Source of the DNA: Clostridium sp. LS
GTDB taxonomy: Bacteria > Bacillota > Clostridia > Clostridiales > Clostridiaceae
Assembly: GCF_002760435.1 (NCBI RefSeq)
Contig: NZ_AUUU01000184.1
Location: 1 to 32,418, forward strand
Reading direction: 5' to 3'
Length of the DNA stretch: 32,418 nt
Positions 16,427-25,738 of the stretch are shown one piece after another. The notes under the pieces are model-generated. The model did no database searches. It worked only from the letters and a program-made list of their open reading frames with translations, and was not told where the DNA came from. The translations under genes were made by a program, and so were the position numbers. Each line of letters opens with the position of its first letter. The first letter of the stretch is position 1.

Positions 16427-16473
16427 GTAAAATATGCTATACTTTTTATTCAAATAAGAATAGCATATTTTAC
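16427..16473 (-). terminator. Terminator after the histidine-phosphatase gene
   Basis: Exact 14-bp arms (GTAAAATATGCTAT) at 16427-16440 and 16460-16473, with ATTTTAATGG following on the minus strand. The U-run is modest, but the position between two separately promoted genes fits. Confidence 0.6.
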
Positions 16474-16532
16474 TGCTTTATAATGTTAACTGAATTGTAC
16501 TATACTTTATAGAAAATAATAACACCGTTTAA

Positions 16533-17078
16533 CTATTTTTTATATAGATATAAAATTCCATTTTGGGGATTATATATTAATTTCCCTTTAAACTTTCTTT
16601 TTTTTAGTTCTTTTTGAAGACTATACATAAAAAAGCCATGGGTAACTATTAATATATTCTCTGTTTTTTCCCTTTCTGCCTCATTTAATAGCAAATCAAC
16701 AAACTGTTTAGCCTTTTCTTTAGTTATTCTTCTATTTTCTTCTTGAGATTTATGATTAAAGTACCATGCAGCTCTGCCGCTAACTGCCCAAAACCAATAT
16801 GGGAGCTTTAAATTACTTTTAAATATAGGATCAATTATAGTTTCTCTAATTAAATCATTCTGAACTATATTATCCTTATATACATGTTGTGCAGTAATCA
16901 TCGCTCTTATAAGAGTGCTAGAATAACATTTATCCCACTTTATTCCCATAAGTTCAATATCTTTTCTAATGACATCACTTTTATTATAGTTTTCTTCCCA
17001 CTCTTTGAATTCCTTTGATGTCATAAATAATTTTTTTTGGTAATTAACTTTAAAATGCCTTATGAGACCTATTATCAT
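16533..17078 (-). CDS. Histidine-phosphatase-superfamily protein, divergent
   Basis: Phosphoglycerate-mutase-like fold, 181 residues. The usual RHG motif reads RHF here (Arg7, His8, Phe9), with His8 as the expected phospho-acceptor. The other conserved parts are present: SSTLIRAMITAQH (Arg58), Glu79 and THG (His147). The segment LPYWFWAVSGRAAWYF around 92-107 is unusually aromatic. The ATG at 17078 lies 7 bases after GGAGG. It follows the metF-like gene after 52 bases and probably shares its transcript. The substrate is unknown, and the Gly-to-Phe change beside the catalytic histidine makes activity uncertain. Confidence 0.8.
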   Translation of the reverse strand: MIIGLIRHFKVNYQKKLFMTSKEFKEWEENYNKSDVIRKDIELMGIKWDKCYSSTLIRAMITAQHVYKDNIVQNDLIRETIIDPIFKSNLKLPYWFWAVSGRAAWYFNHKSQEENRRITKEKAKQFVDLLLNEAEREKTENILIVTHGFFMYSLQKELKKRKFKGKLIYNPQNGILYLYKK

Positions 17079-17130
17079 AAAAATCCCTCCGGTCTTTTTA
17101 CTATTAAAAATAAATCATTTTATTTTGTTA

Positions 17131-18912
17131 TTATTCTTTAATTTGTTTTATTATTTCCATCAACATATTAACTCTATTGAACGGAGTTATAAAATATAGT
17201 CCATCACTAATACCTTTTAGCTTTTTCCCAATTTCTGCTGCAATTTTTACTCCTACTTCCTGTGCCTCTTCCTTATTCATATTTTCAGTAAACATATTTA
17301 CATATTTCTCAGGGATTGTGACTCCTGGAAGTTCATTGTTTAAAAATATTGCATTTCTGTAACTTACAACCGGAAGTAATCCAGCTAAAATTTTAATATT
17401 TGTTCTTTCTTTTATTTTCTTCAAAAATTCTATGGCTTCATCATCATATATAGGCTGAGTTAAAAAGAATTTTGCTCCTTTATCTATTTTCTTTAGCATA
17501 CGATTGTATTCTACTTCCTTATTTCGCACATTTAAATTTAAAGCACCACCAATTAGTAAATTTTCCTCTTTAAAAAATTCTTCATTCATATCGTTAATAA
17601 GTTCCATTAATCTAAATGAGTTTAAATTAAATACACTCTTAGTTTCAACTTTACTTGCATCTGAAATTGGATCTCCTGTAATTGCAAGAATATTTCTTAT
17701 ATTTTCAATGTGAGATGCTATCAAACTTGATCTAATGGCATTTGTATTTTTATCTCTGCAACATACATGAGGCATAGCTTCAATGCCTATTTCTCTCTTA
17801 ATTTTAGCAGCTATTATTGTTGAATCCGCTCGTACTTTTGACATAGGTGAATCTGGAACAGTTACTAAATCAATATTATTTTCTTTGCAAATTTTAGCTC
17901 CGGCAATAAGTTTAGAAATATCCGTGTCAATAGGTGCAGACAATTCTATTGCCACCACAAATTCGTTATTGTCTAACTTATTTTTAAATGTATTTTCAGT
18001 TTTCTTCTTATATTCCTTAGTTTGTTCTTGGTTTTTAATAGTAGTATTTACTTTTTTAGAATTTTCATGAATTAATGCAGATAATTCTTTTATATAATTA
18101 GGATTTGTTCCACAACAGCCACCAATTATTGATACTCCTAAAGATTTAAATTCGCTAACCTTTTTGGCAAAGTATATTGGATTGTTAGGATATACAGTTC
18201 TTTCATGAATAATTTCTGGATAACCTGCATTAGGAAGCGCCGAAACAATATCACCGCCTATATTAATTTTCTTGATTATTTCAGATATATAAGTTGGACC
18301 TGAACCACAATTAAATCCATAGGCATCTATGTGTTCAACCTTTTTAACTTCCTTAATTAGTTTACTTACACTTAGCCCATCTCTTGTGAATCCATCGGGT
18401 TTAACTGCAAATTGAGTTAAAATAAAACTATCTTTGTCCTTACTTTTTATATACTCTGAAATCTCCTTCAGGTAATTGTAATTACTAAAAGTTTCAAAGA
18501 TAAAAATCTTGATTCCATCTTCTAAAAAACAATCTGCAATAAATTTATATTCTGCTAAAATATCATCATGTGATTCATCTAAATTATCTTCTTTTATCGG
18601 ACCAATGCTTGCTCCAATAAAAACAGATGTATCTGTAGCAGCATCTTTGGCTATTTCTATTCCAGATTTAATTATATCCTTTAATCTATCTAAAGATACT
18701 CCAAGATCATATGTATTTGCTGAAAATGTATTTGTTCTTATTAGATTAGCCCCTGCTTTAATATAATCACTATGTATTTTTCTAATTATATCTTTATGGT
18801 TCAAATTACCAAACTCACAATAAGATACGTCGTTTCCAGTTAGTTCCGAATAGTACGTCCCCATTGCTCCATCAGATATTAGTATGTTATTTTGTAAATA
18901 TTCTTTTATCAT
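17131..18912 (-). CDS. Fused homocysteine S-methyltransferase / methylenetetrahydrofolate reductase
   Basis: Bifunctional protein of the YitJ type, 593 residues. Residues about 1-285 are the homocysteine methyltransferase barrel, starting with LISDGAMGT. Its zinc ligands are Cys202 (GFNCGSGP) and Cys266-Cys267 (GGCCGTNP). Residues about 305-593 are a MetF-like 5,10-methylene-THF reductase barrel (ELSAPIDTD, ITGDP, FFLTQPIYD). The protein links reduction of methylene-THF to methylation of homocysteine, making methionine. The ATG at 18912 follows GGGGAG. No S-box or T-box riboswitch fits into the 125 bases before it. The MetF domain might also supply methyl-THF to other enzymes. Confidence 0.92.
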   Translation of the reverse strand: MIKEYLQNNILISDGAMGTYYSELTGNDVSYCEFGNLNHKDIIRKIHSDYIKAGANLIRTNTFSANTYDLGVSLDRLKDIIKSGIEIAKDAATDTSVFIGASIGPIKEDNLDESHDDILAEYKFIADCFLEDGIKIFIFETFSNYNYLKEISEYIKSKDKDSFILTQFAVKPDGFTRDGLSVSKLIKEVKKVEHIDAYGFNCGSGPTYISEIIKKINIGGDIVSALPNAGYPEIIHERTVYPNNPIYFAKKVSEFKSLGVSIIGGCCGTNPNYIKELSALIHENSKKVNTTIKNQEQTKEYKKKTENTFKNKLDNNEFVVAIELSAPIDTDISKLIAGAKICKENNIDLVTVPDSPMSKVRADSTIIAAKIKREIGIEAMPHVCCRDKNTNAIRSSLIASHIENIRNILAITGDPISDASKVETKSVFNLNSFRLMELINDMNEEFFKEENLLIGGALNLNVRNKEVEYNRMLKKIDKGAKFFLTQPIYDDEAIEFLKKIKERTNIKILAGLLPVVSYRNAIFLNNELPGVTIPEKYVNMFTENMNKEEAQEVGVKIAAEIGKKLKGISDGLYFITPFNRVNMLMEIIKQIKE

Positions 18913-19037
18913 TTTAATCTCCCCAAATCCTTATTAATAATACTTACTTGTTAGTATACTATAAATTTTGAATATAGTCCTTAATTTTTAATTTAAATTA
19001 ATTTTTCTTTTTAATTTACAAAAACTTTATATTGGAC

Positions 19038-19079
19038 AAAAAAGTAGGCTCATCTTCTCCAAGATAAACCTACTTTTTT
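19038..19079 (-). terminator. Terminator after rsgI
   Basis: Long stem with A-run and U-run on both sides: AAAAAAGTAGG (19038-19048) pairs with CCTACTTTTTT (19069-19079), and an inner ATCTT/AAGAT pairing extends it. It can work in both directions. Confidence 0.85.
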
Positions 19080-19098
19080 AGAACATCTTAAATAAATA

Positions 19099-20223
19099 TT
19101 ATTTTTTTATATCTTTACTTGTGTCATCAGTTTTAGATGGTTCTAATGGTATTTTGTTAGAATTATCATCAATTTTACCTGAGGTAGTATTATTTTGAAT
19201 AGCTCCACCATTATTAGGGACTATATTAATAACATCATCTTTAGCTGGCTTTGATGTTCCATTTTTATCACTTTGCGCTGGCACATCTGGTTCTAACTGT
19301 AAAACATCATTATTACCTTTGTCAGGTTTAACAGTGTTATCTTTTCCTTTTCCAGCATCACTATTAGGATTTGTATTATCAGCCGGTGCATTAATAACTG
19401 GTTTGTCAACTACAGGTTTATCTGGTTTTACATCTATACCTGAATTTGTTGAAGGATTAATTGGTGTATCCTTCTCATCTTTTGCATCCCATTGAATAAC
19501 ATTATCCTTATCTTTTATACTTGCAGTTATTTCCTTTACCGGTGCTATGTCTATTTTTTTCTTAGTTTCTTCATCAGCAACTTTAGACGCTTCATACCTT
19601 CCTAAGCTTATACCTTTTGTCTTAGCTTCATCGACATCTTCTTTATCACCTTTTACATAGGTTACTGTTACATCTTCTGAACTAAAAGTTGATGTAATAG
19701 CATCTTGCACATTCTTTTCATAAGTACTATTATCTCCATTTTGCACAAATGCAAAACCAACTAATACTTCTTTGTTTGTATCCAAATAATTTTTTTCTAC
19801 AAGCTTTTCTTTTATTTTTTGTATTCCATCATCTATGGTCATATCCTTAATATCTGAAAAATCTATATTTTTACCATCAGCATTAACACCTTCAACCTTA
19901 ATAATCTTTAAATTACTATCAGCTTCTATTTGTATACTAGGATTAATATCTAGACTAACAACTGCATATGCCGTCTCTGATTTCATAGTATGAAAGAAGG
20001 TGAATACTATTAAAAATAATGCAGCTATAGATCCAAGTGCTTTAAATAAATTATTATGCCTATAAACCTTATTTGAAGTATTTTTTATAATATCATCATC
20101 AAAATAAAATATCTTTTGTCCTACTTTCATATCATGTTTAGCTGCTATCTTATCCATAACACCTTCATCATTTAATGCTATGGCATAGTTTTTCTTAACT
20201 TCCATTATTATTCCCTTATTCAT
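19099..20223 (-). CDS. rsgI: Anti-sigma-I factor RsgI, membrane-anchored
   Basis: Holds sigma-I at the membrane until a signal releases it. It has 374 residues. Residues 1-55 form the cytoplasmic RsgI N-terminal domain (MNKGIIMEVKKNYAIALNDEG). One transmembrane helix spans about 59-80. The exterior RsgI core follows with AYAVVSLDINPS; Asn94-Pro95 is the bond autocleaved in this family. From about 250 on the tail is low-complexity, rich in Asp, Lys, Asn, Pro and Thr, with no carbohydrate-binding module, so it resembles the Bacillus type rather than polysaccharide-sensing relatives. The ATG at 20223 follows AGGTGA, 9 bases after the sigI stop, so the pair is co-transcribed. Confidence 0.9.
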   Translation of the reverse strand: MNKGIIMEVKKNYAIALNDEGVMDKIAAKHDMKVGQKIFYFDDDIIKNTSNKVYRHNNLFKALGSIAALFLIVFTFFHTMKSETAYAVVSLDINPSIQIEADSNLKIIKVEGVNADGKNIDFSDIKDMTIDDGIQKIKEKLVEKNYLDTNKEVLVGFAFVQNGDNSTYEKNVQDAITSTFSSEDVTVTYVKGDKEDVDEAKTKGISLGRYEASKVADEETKKKIDIAPVKEITASIKDKDNVIQWDAKDEKDTPINPSTNSGIDVKPDKPVVDKPVINAPADNTNPNSDAGKGKDNTVKPDKGNNDVLQLEPDVPAQSDKNGTSKPAKDDVINIVPNNGGAIQNNTTSGKIDDNSNKIPLEPSKTDDTSKDIKK

Positions 20224-20232
20224 TTATTTCAC

Positions 20233-20898
20233 CTACTTCCTGATCCAATTCTTTAAAGCACTGAGATTTTTATCAATTATTATCACAACGGAAATAATGA
20301 ATTTTTTACTTCTTTTTATTACCTTTTCTGTAACTGAATATTTTAGTACAATTCTTTTTATAGGAAGTCTTTTCTTCAAATACATAAAAGATACAAATTC
20401 TTCCTCTTTGCTTATTTCCTCAGATAACAATATAGCATTTTTTCTCGTTGCCTGCTGTTTGGGAGCTTCATTCACCAAATCTTCCAAAGTAAAACCAAAT
20501 GAACTTATTTCAGATTTAAGCCTATTTATTTCATCTACTAATATGCTATTATCTTCCTCTTGCTCTATATACTCATCTTTAATTTCAAGTCCCTTGTCCA
20601 CTAATTCTTCAAAGGATGAATGTTGATGCTTATTTTCACCTTTCAAATAATTTTTTATTCTGCTGGCTATAACAAGTTTTGCAAAAGATAAAAAATGACC
20701 CTTCTCATTATCATATCTTTCAATTGCTTCATGAAATCCAAGTAAAGCTATACTTAACTCCTCATCATTTTCGCATGATACATATCTTCCTGTTACATCA
20801 GAAATACTTTTTATTATAAAAGGCATATGATTTTCAATAAGTTCATTTATATTTGTGTTCTTGTCAACATTTAAATCAATTAAAACACATTCGAGCAT
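20233..20898 (-). CDS. sigI: RNA polymerase sigma factor SigI
   Basis: Alternative sigma-70-family factor of the SigI group, 221 residues. The sigma region 2 part is visible around residues 20-95: IENHMPFI, then DEELSIALLGFHEAIERYDNEKGHFLSFAKLVIASRIKNYL as a continuous conserved block. The C-terminal half (about 115-215) contains the second DNA-binding part, with VSFMYLKKRLPIKRIVLKYSVTEKVIKRSKKFI as an HTH-like stretch. The ATG at 20898 lies 8 bases after GGGAG. It is directly followed by rsgI. I could not find a clear SigI-type promoter (CCCC / CGAA boxes) in front of it. An extended -10 box lies about 170 bases upstream. Confidence 0.9.
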   Translation of the reverse strand: MLECVLIDLNVDKNTNINELIENHMPFIIKSISDVTGRYVSCENDEELSIALLGFHEAIERYDNEKGHFLSFAKLVIASRIKNYLKGENKHQHSSFEELVDKGLEIKDEYIEQEEDNSILVDEINRLKSEISSFGFTLEDLVNEAPKQQATRKNAILLSEEISKEEEFVSFMYLKKRLPIKRIVLKYSVTEKVIKRSKKFIISVVIIIDKNLSALKNWIRK

Positions 20899-21339
20899 TC
20901 CATACGCTCCCTTCCCCCGGTCATTATAATATACAAAATAATCTATTATTTTTGGTACTTTTTATTAAATAAATGAAAAACTTTTATTCGAAGTTTTATT
21001 TTAACATTTCTAAATTTTATCTTAGTATTATCAGACTTATACTTTTAAAGTAACTATTTTTTAATTATACCATGTATTAATTTTTTTTTTAATTTAATTA
21101 TTTGAAAAATATATTTAATTATCGAAATAATTATGACATCTTTTAAAATTATTTATATATTTTATATTTCTCCCTTCGATATACAAAAAATAAAGAGTGT
21201 ATTTAATAGTTAATAATGATAGAAAAACTCCAAAGTAATGTTTATCACTTATTATACGATTTAACTCTTTATTTTTTCTCACATCCATAAAAAAATTTTA
21301 TATCCAAGGACAATTCATAATAATCTAAATATAATAAAA
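20899..21339. other. AT-rich upstream region of sigI
   Basis: About 440 bases without a credible open frame. The main readable signal is an extended -10 element TGGTATAAT (minus strand, near 21072-21064) without a good -35 box. The rest is AT-rich. Confidence 0.4.
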
Positions 21340-21375
21340 GGAGCTTAGAGACCGGCGAAGGACACTCTAAGCTCC
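21340..21375 (-). terminator. GC-rich-loop hairpin behind the J-domain gene (terminator or structured RNA)
   Basis: Perfect 11-bp stem GGAGCTTAGAG (21340-21350) / CTCTAAGCTCC (21365-21375) around the GC-rich loop ACCGGCGAAGGACA. TTTTATTATATTTAG follows on the minus strand. A smaller AGCA/TGCT pairing (21381-21402) lies just before it. It may be the terminator of the J-domain gene, or part of an unrecognised small RNA. Confidence 0.6.
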
Positions 21376-21466
21376 AAATCAGCACTTTACGTACCAACTG
21401 CTTATTAAGAATAACATAATTATTAGTTTTTATCAACTTAAAAAATTAAAATAATTTTATAATTGA

Positions 21467-21970
21467 TTAACACATTCCTCCGTTACTATTACTGCTATTG
21501 TCTCCTCCACAAGCGTTCATATTATTAGTATTAGATTTCACATTTTTATTAGCATAATTTTTCATATAATCAATTACTCTTGCTTGTAATTTATTTAAGC
21601 TATTTAAATATTCGTAATTATCCGGTTCTAATTCGACTGCTTTTTTTAAATAATTCAACCCACTTTCAAACCAGCCCTTTTGCACTGAGATAAATCCTTG
21701 TAGATAATTCCATTCCGCTGAATTTGCATTATTAATCAAATTTAACTTTGCTTCAGCAGCTGAAAAATTCTTCATGTCAATTAAATTTCTAACTTCTTTG
21801 TACAAATTGCCGTTTACGATTCGCTCATATGCTGCACTAATAGTTAAAATTTTCTCCTTAGTATTTTGATCTTGGTTTTGTGTATATTCTTCAATCATAT
21901 CTTTAAATTTATTTTTAATTTCTTCTTCAGAAGCGTTCTCATCAATATCTAAAACCTCATATGGATTCAA
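21467..21970 (-). CDS. Divergent J-domain protein without HPD
   Basis: Small protein, 167 residues. Residues about 2-55 match a DnaJ J-domain start (NPYEVLDIDENASEEEIKNKF), but the HPD tripeptide needed to stimulate DnaK is replaced by YTQNQ. Residues about 60-125 look TPR-like (WNYLQGFISVQKGWFESGLNYLKKAVELEPDN). The end is Asn/Gly/Ser-rich with two cysteines (ACGG, GGMC). The frame starts with TTG at 21970, 8 bases after GAGGTG; no in-frame ATG exists before the J-domain, so the rare start seems real. It may be a protein-protein adaptor rather than a co-chaperone. The partner is unknown. Confidence 0.8.
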   Translation of the reverse strand: MNPYEVLDIDENASEEEIKNKFKDMIEEYTQNQDQNTKEKILTISAAYERIVNGNLYKEVRNLIDMKNFSAAEAKLNLINNANSAEWNYLQGFISVQKGWFESGLNYLKKAVELEPDNYEYLNSLNKLQARVIDYMKNYANKNVKSNTNNMNACGGDNSSNSNGGMC

Positions 21971-22120
21971 TATAACAGCACCTCTTTATAATACTTTTTA
22001 CACTATTAATTATATTTATAAAAGTTGCTAATATTCTTATGCCAAAAACAAATACAATACAAATTTATAAAAATTAGTATATAAATTATTTTTACATAGC
22101 ATTCTTTCTTTTTAAAAAAT

Positions 22121-24571
22121 TTATGAATAATACTGTTTCAAAATTATAGATCTTATAGTTTCATATTTAATATGAGATGGCAGTTCCTTCTTTAATATAC
22201 TTATTTTATCATGTCCATTTCTTTCACAAACATTTATAACTAATCCAACATCCTCTGGACTGTAGAACTCTTCTAAATTAATATCAAATATATTATCCCC
22301 GAATTCTTTTATATAATCGGTAACATAACCTAAAATAGTTGATATTGAAAGTTCTATTTTCTCTGATATTTCATGAATATTTATTTTTTGTTTAAGCATA
22401 TCTATTGCAATTTCATTACTCTCCCGCTCTTCTCCATCGATTATAACTTTTCTTCTTCTTCTTTCAACCCAGGTTATTTCCTTTTGATTGTGTTCTAAAT
22501 AATTATTTACTATTTTTACAATTTCATCTCCATATAAACTAATTTTTTTAGGTCCAATTCCGCTTATATCCTTTAGTTTTTCTAGAGAATCAGGATATCT
22601 TCCACTTATTTCTTTTAATGTGTTCATAGTTAAAATCGCTTGTGGCAGTACGTTTTCCTTTTTAGCAAATTCTTTTCTAGCCTCATCTAATCTTTCATAT
22701 AATTCTAAATCAGTGCTAACTTCTAATTTAGAATCCTCAGCTTCATTTTCATGAACGTTAGAATTTGATGTAGTTGCTAAAGTATTAGATACTTGGATAT
22801 TATGCTCTTCTACATATTGTTTTATTGTTTTTTCAAATACTTTTCCATACTTACTGTATTTTACTTCCCCGACTCCAGATATCTTCAGCATTGACTCTTT
22901 TGAAATTGGATAATTTACAGCCATCTCTCTCAAAGTTACATCTCCAAATATAATATAGGGCGGAACACCATTTTCTTTTGCAAGTTCTTGTCTTATTGAT
23001 CTTAGAATTTCAAATAATTCATTATCTTCCTTAGCTTTTGTTTCTATCTTAAATTCCTTTAACTCTACCTTTTCCTGTGATGTTAACACCCTTCTAGATT
23101 TTTCATTTAAACTTAGTACAGGATATGTACCCTCAACAACCGTAATATACCCATGGGAAATTAGTGTATTAATAAAATTTTTTAATTTTTCACTTGAGTA
23201 TTCTTTCATTAATCCATAAGTTGATAATTCGTCAAAATGAAATTGAATAACTTTTTTATTCCTGGAGCCTCTAAGAACGTCAACAAGCATTCCGATACCA
23301 AATTTATGTTTCATTCTATAAATACAAGAAAGGACTTTTTGTGCTTCAATTGTTTTATCTACAAATTCACCTTCGTTTAAACAATTACTACAATTGCCAC
23401 AATGATCTCCATATTCTTCTCCGAAATACTCTAAAATATATTTTCTATAACAACTGTTACTATGTACAAAGTCCATCATTTGTTGAAGTTTTCTATATTG
23501 ATTATTTTTTCTTTCGGAATCTTCAATTGAATTTTCAATTAAGTATTTTTGAACTTGAACATCTTGTGGTGAAAATAATAATATACATTCGCTATTACCT
23601 CCATCTCTACCTGCTCTACCAATCTCTTGATAATAACTTTCTATATTTCTAGGCATATTATAATGAACAACATATCTTATGTTAGGTTTATCTATTCCCA
23701 TCCCAAAAGCATTTGTAGCTACCATTATACTTGATCTATCAAATATAAAATTTTCTTGGTTTTCTTTTCTATTCTTTTCAGATAAGCCAGCGTGATAGTA
23801 TGTTACATTGTACCCATTAGTTTTCAATTCTCCATGTATATTCTCAACTTCTTTTCGTGTTGCAGCATATATAATACCAGAAACTTCTTTGTTACTTTCT
23901 ATAAAATTATTTAAATATTCTTTCTTGCTGCCACTTTTAACTACATTTATAAGTAAATTCTCTCTGTCAAAACCAGTTATAAATACTTTAGGTTTTTTTA
24001 ATTTAAGAAGAGTGATAATATCTTTCTGTACCTCTTCTGATGCTGTTGCAGTAAATGCAGTTATTATTGGCCTATTTTCAAGCAGACCTATAAACTGCGA
24101 AATTTTTCTATAGCTTACTCTAAAATCATGTCCCCATTGAGATATACAGTGTGCTTCATCAACTGCTATTTGAGAAATATTGCATTTTGAAATTATATTT
24201 ATAAATTCATAAGATTCTAATCTTTCGGGTGCAATATAAAGTATTTTAATTTCTCCTCTTTCAAGATTATTTATAACTTCACTTTCTTCAACTGCACTTA
24301 ATGTACTATTAATCAAAGCACCTTTAATTCCCATATCTTTCAAAGTATCCACTTGATCCTTCATAAGAGATATAAGAGGAGATATTACAATGGTTATTCC
24401 GTCTAGCATTAGAGCCGGAATCTGATAACAAATAGATTTACCGCCACCAGTTGGCATTATAGCAAGTACATCTTCTCCTTTGATGATTTTATCAATAATA
24501 TCTTCTTGTCCTTTTCTAAAAGATTTATATCCATAATATTTTTCTAAAAAATCACCTGCACGGTTTATCAT
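22121..24571 (-). CDS. recQ: ATP-dependent DNA helicase RecQ with tandem HRDC and HTH domains
   Basis: 3'-5' DNA helicase for recombination and fork repair, 816 residues from the ATG at 24571 (GGAG 8 bases upstream; a TTG just before is less likely). The helicase core (about 15-340) has MPTGGGKS (Walker A), DEAHC (motif II) and GRAGRDGG (motif VI). The RecQ zinc-binding module follows with cysteines in SCYRKY and HCGNCSNC. After the winged helix come two HRDC domains (about 520-590 and 625-700), each with ISGVG or ISGIG near its end. A C-terminal HTH region like YpbB follows (about 715-816). Many RecQ proteins have one HRDC, so this is a long form. Confidence 0.93.
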   Translation of the reverse strand: MINRAGDFLEKYYGYKSFRKGQEDIIDKIIKGEDVLAIMPTGGGKSICYQIPALMLDGITIVISPLISLMKDQVDTLKDMGIKGALINSTLSAVEESEVINNLERGEIKILYIAPERLESYEFINIISKCNISQIAVDEAHCISQWGHDFRVSYRKISQFIGLLENRPIITAFTATASEEVQKDIITLLKLKKPKVFITGFDRENLLINVVKSGSKKEYLNNFIESNKEVSGIIYAATRKEVENIHGELKTNGYNVTYYHAGLSEKNRKENQENFIFDRSSIMVATNAFGMGIDKPNIRYVVHYNMPRNIESYYQEIGRAGRDGGNSECILLFSPQDVQVQKYLIENSIEDSERKNNQYRKLQQMMDFVHSNSCYRKYILEYFGEEYGDHCGNCSNCLNEGEFVDKTIEAQKVLSCIYRMKHKFGIGMLVDVLRGSRNKKVIQFHFDELSTYGLMKEYSSEKLKNFINTLISHGYITVVEGTYPVLSLNEKSRRVLTSQEKVELKEFKIETKAKEDNELFEILRSIRQELAKENGVPPYIIFGDVTLREMAVNYPISKESMLKISGVGEVKYSKYGKVFEKTIKQYVEEHNIQVSNTLATTSNSNVHENEAEDSKLEVSTDLELYERLDEARKEFAKKENVLPQAILTMNTLKEISGRYPDSLEKLKDISGIGPKKISLYGDEIVKIVNNYLEHNQKEITWVERRRRKVIIDGEERESNEIAIDMLKQKINIHEISEKIELSISTILGYVTDYIKEFGDNIFDINLEEFYSPEDVGLVINVCERNGHDKISILKKELPSHIKYETIRSIILKQYYS

Positions 24572-24663
24572 CAATTTTACTCCTATCTTAATAAATCTTG
24601 TATTAATATTATAATATCATATTTTATTATTGACTTAAGTCCATATTATCTAATCACATAAAT

Positions 24664-24704
24664 AAAAAAAAGGATTGATAGTTAATATAACACATTTCAA
24701 TCCT
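24664..24704 (-). terminator. Terminator after map
   Basis: Stem AGGATTGA (24671-24678) / TCAATCCT (24697-24704), followed on the minus strand by TTTTTTT. The loop is 18 bases. Confidence 0.75.
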
Positions 24705-24746
24705 ATTTTAGTATAATATAAATTTTTCATCAAACAAATTAGTATA

Positions 24747-25616
24747 TTATTTAGCCAATATTTCAACACCAGTTTCTGTTATTAATACTGTATGCTCCCA
24801 TTGCGCTGATAATTTATCATCTGCTGTATAAATTGTCCAATCATTTTCAGCATCAACAAATACATCAAAAGTCCCTTCATTAACCATTGGCTCAACAGTA
24901 AGAACCATGCCAGGAACAAGCAACATTCCGGTTCCCTTTTCACCAACATGAGGAACAAAAGGCTCTTCATGAAACTGCCTTCCAATTCCATGTCCTCCTA
25001 ATGCCCTAACTATTGTATATCCATGTTTATGCGCATGTTCAGCACATGCAGCTCCTATATCTCCTAAAAATCCCCAAGGTTTTATTGCTTCAATTCCCTT
25101 TATCATACATTCTCTTGCAATTGTTACTATTTTTTTTGCTTCATCACTTACTTCGCCAATCATAAACATTCTAGATGCATCTGAGTAATATCCATTTAGG
25201 ATTGTTGAAACATCAACATTTACAATATCTCCATTTTTTAAAGTAATGTTTGCATCTGGTATACCGTGACAAACTTCATTATTAATTGATGTACATACGC
25301 TCTTTGGGAAACCTTCAAAATTTAAAGGTGCAGGTACCCCACCATGCTCCACCGTATAATCATATACTAATTTATCTATTTCAGCTGTACTCATTCCTTC
25401 TTTAATTTTACCAGCAACTAAATCTAATACACCATCATTTATTTTAGCACTTCTTTTTATTCCTTCTATATCTTCTGGACTTTTTATAATGTTTTTAGGT
25501 GGTACTAAGTGTCCTTTACGCCTGTAACTTTCAATTTTTTCATCGAATTCCAAATGACACTTCTTATATTTTTTTCCACTACCACACCAACATTTTTCAT
25601 TTCTATCTAAAGCCAT
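24747..25616 (-). CDS. map: Methionine aminopeptidase, type I, with N-terminal SEC-C motif
   Basis: Removes the initiator methionine from new proteins. It has 289 residues. Residues about 8-22 (CWCGSGKKYKKCH) are a SEC-C zinc motif, which may help ribosome or protein contact. The catalytic pita-bread domain follows, with the metal ligands in NVDVSTILNGYYSDASRMF (two Asp), HGIGRQFHEEP (His), TVEPMV (Glu) and AQWEHTVLI (Glu). The ATG at 25616 follows a GAGGTG site about 10 bases upstream. It is flanked by recQ and a DEAD-box helicase gene, both in the same direction, and its own terminator separates it from recQ. Confidence 0.95.
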   Translation of the reverse strand: MALDRNEKCWCGSGKKYKKCHLEFDEKIESYRRKGHLVPPKNIIKSPEDIEGIKRSAKINDGVLDLVAGKIKEGMSTAEIDKLVYDYTVEHGGVPAPLNFEGFPKSVCTSINNEVCHGIPDANITLKNGDIVNVDVSTILNGYYSDASRMFMIGEVSDEAKKIVTIARECMIKGIEAIKPWGFLGDIGAACAEHAHKHGYTIVRALGGHGIGRQFHEEPFVPHVGEKGTGMLLVPGMVLTVEPMVNEGTFDVFVDAENDWTIYTADDKLSAQWEHTVLITETGVEILAK

Positions 25617-25738
25617 TATTGTAATTACACCTCTTTTAAATCATATTATCTTTGCAGAAAGTTTGAATTAGTTTACTTTGTATACCATTATATATTAAAT
25701 CTAATTGATTGTAACCATATAATTTCCAAAATATATAT

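Noticed and set aside
18913..19037. Possible S-box riboswitch before the methionine/folate gene
   Set aside because: The gap is too short and too AT-rich; no S-box stems or anti-terminator pair are visible.
23341..23652. Plus-strand open frame of 103 codons
   Set aside because: It is antisense to the RecQ zinc-binding and helicase motifs and has no ribosome site.
24782..24991. Minus-strand 69-codon frame inside map
   Set aside because: It is a shifted frame over conserved methionine aminopeptidase sequence.
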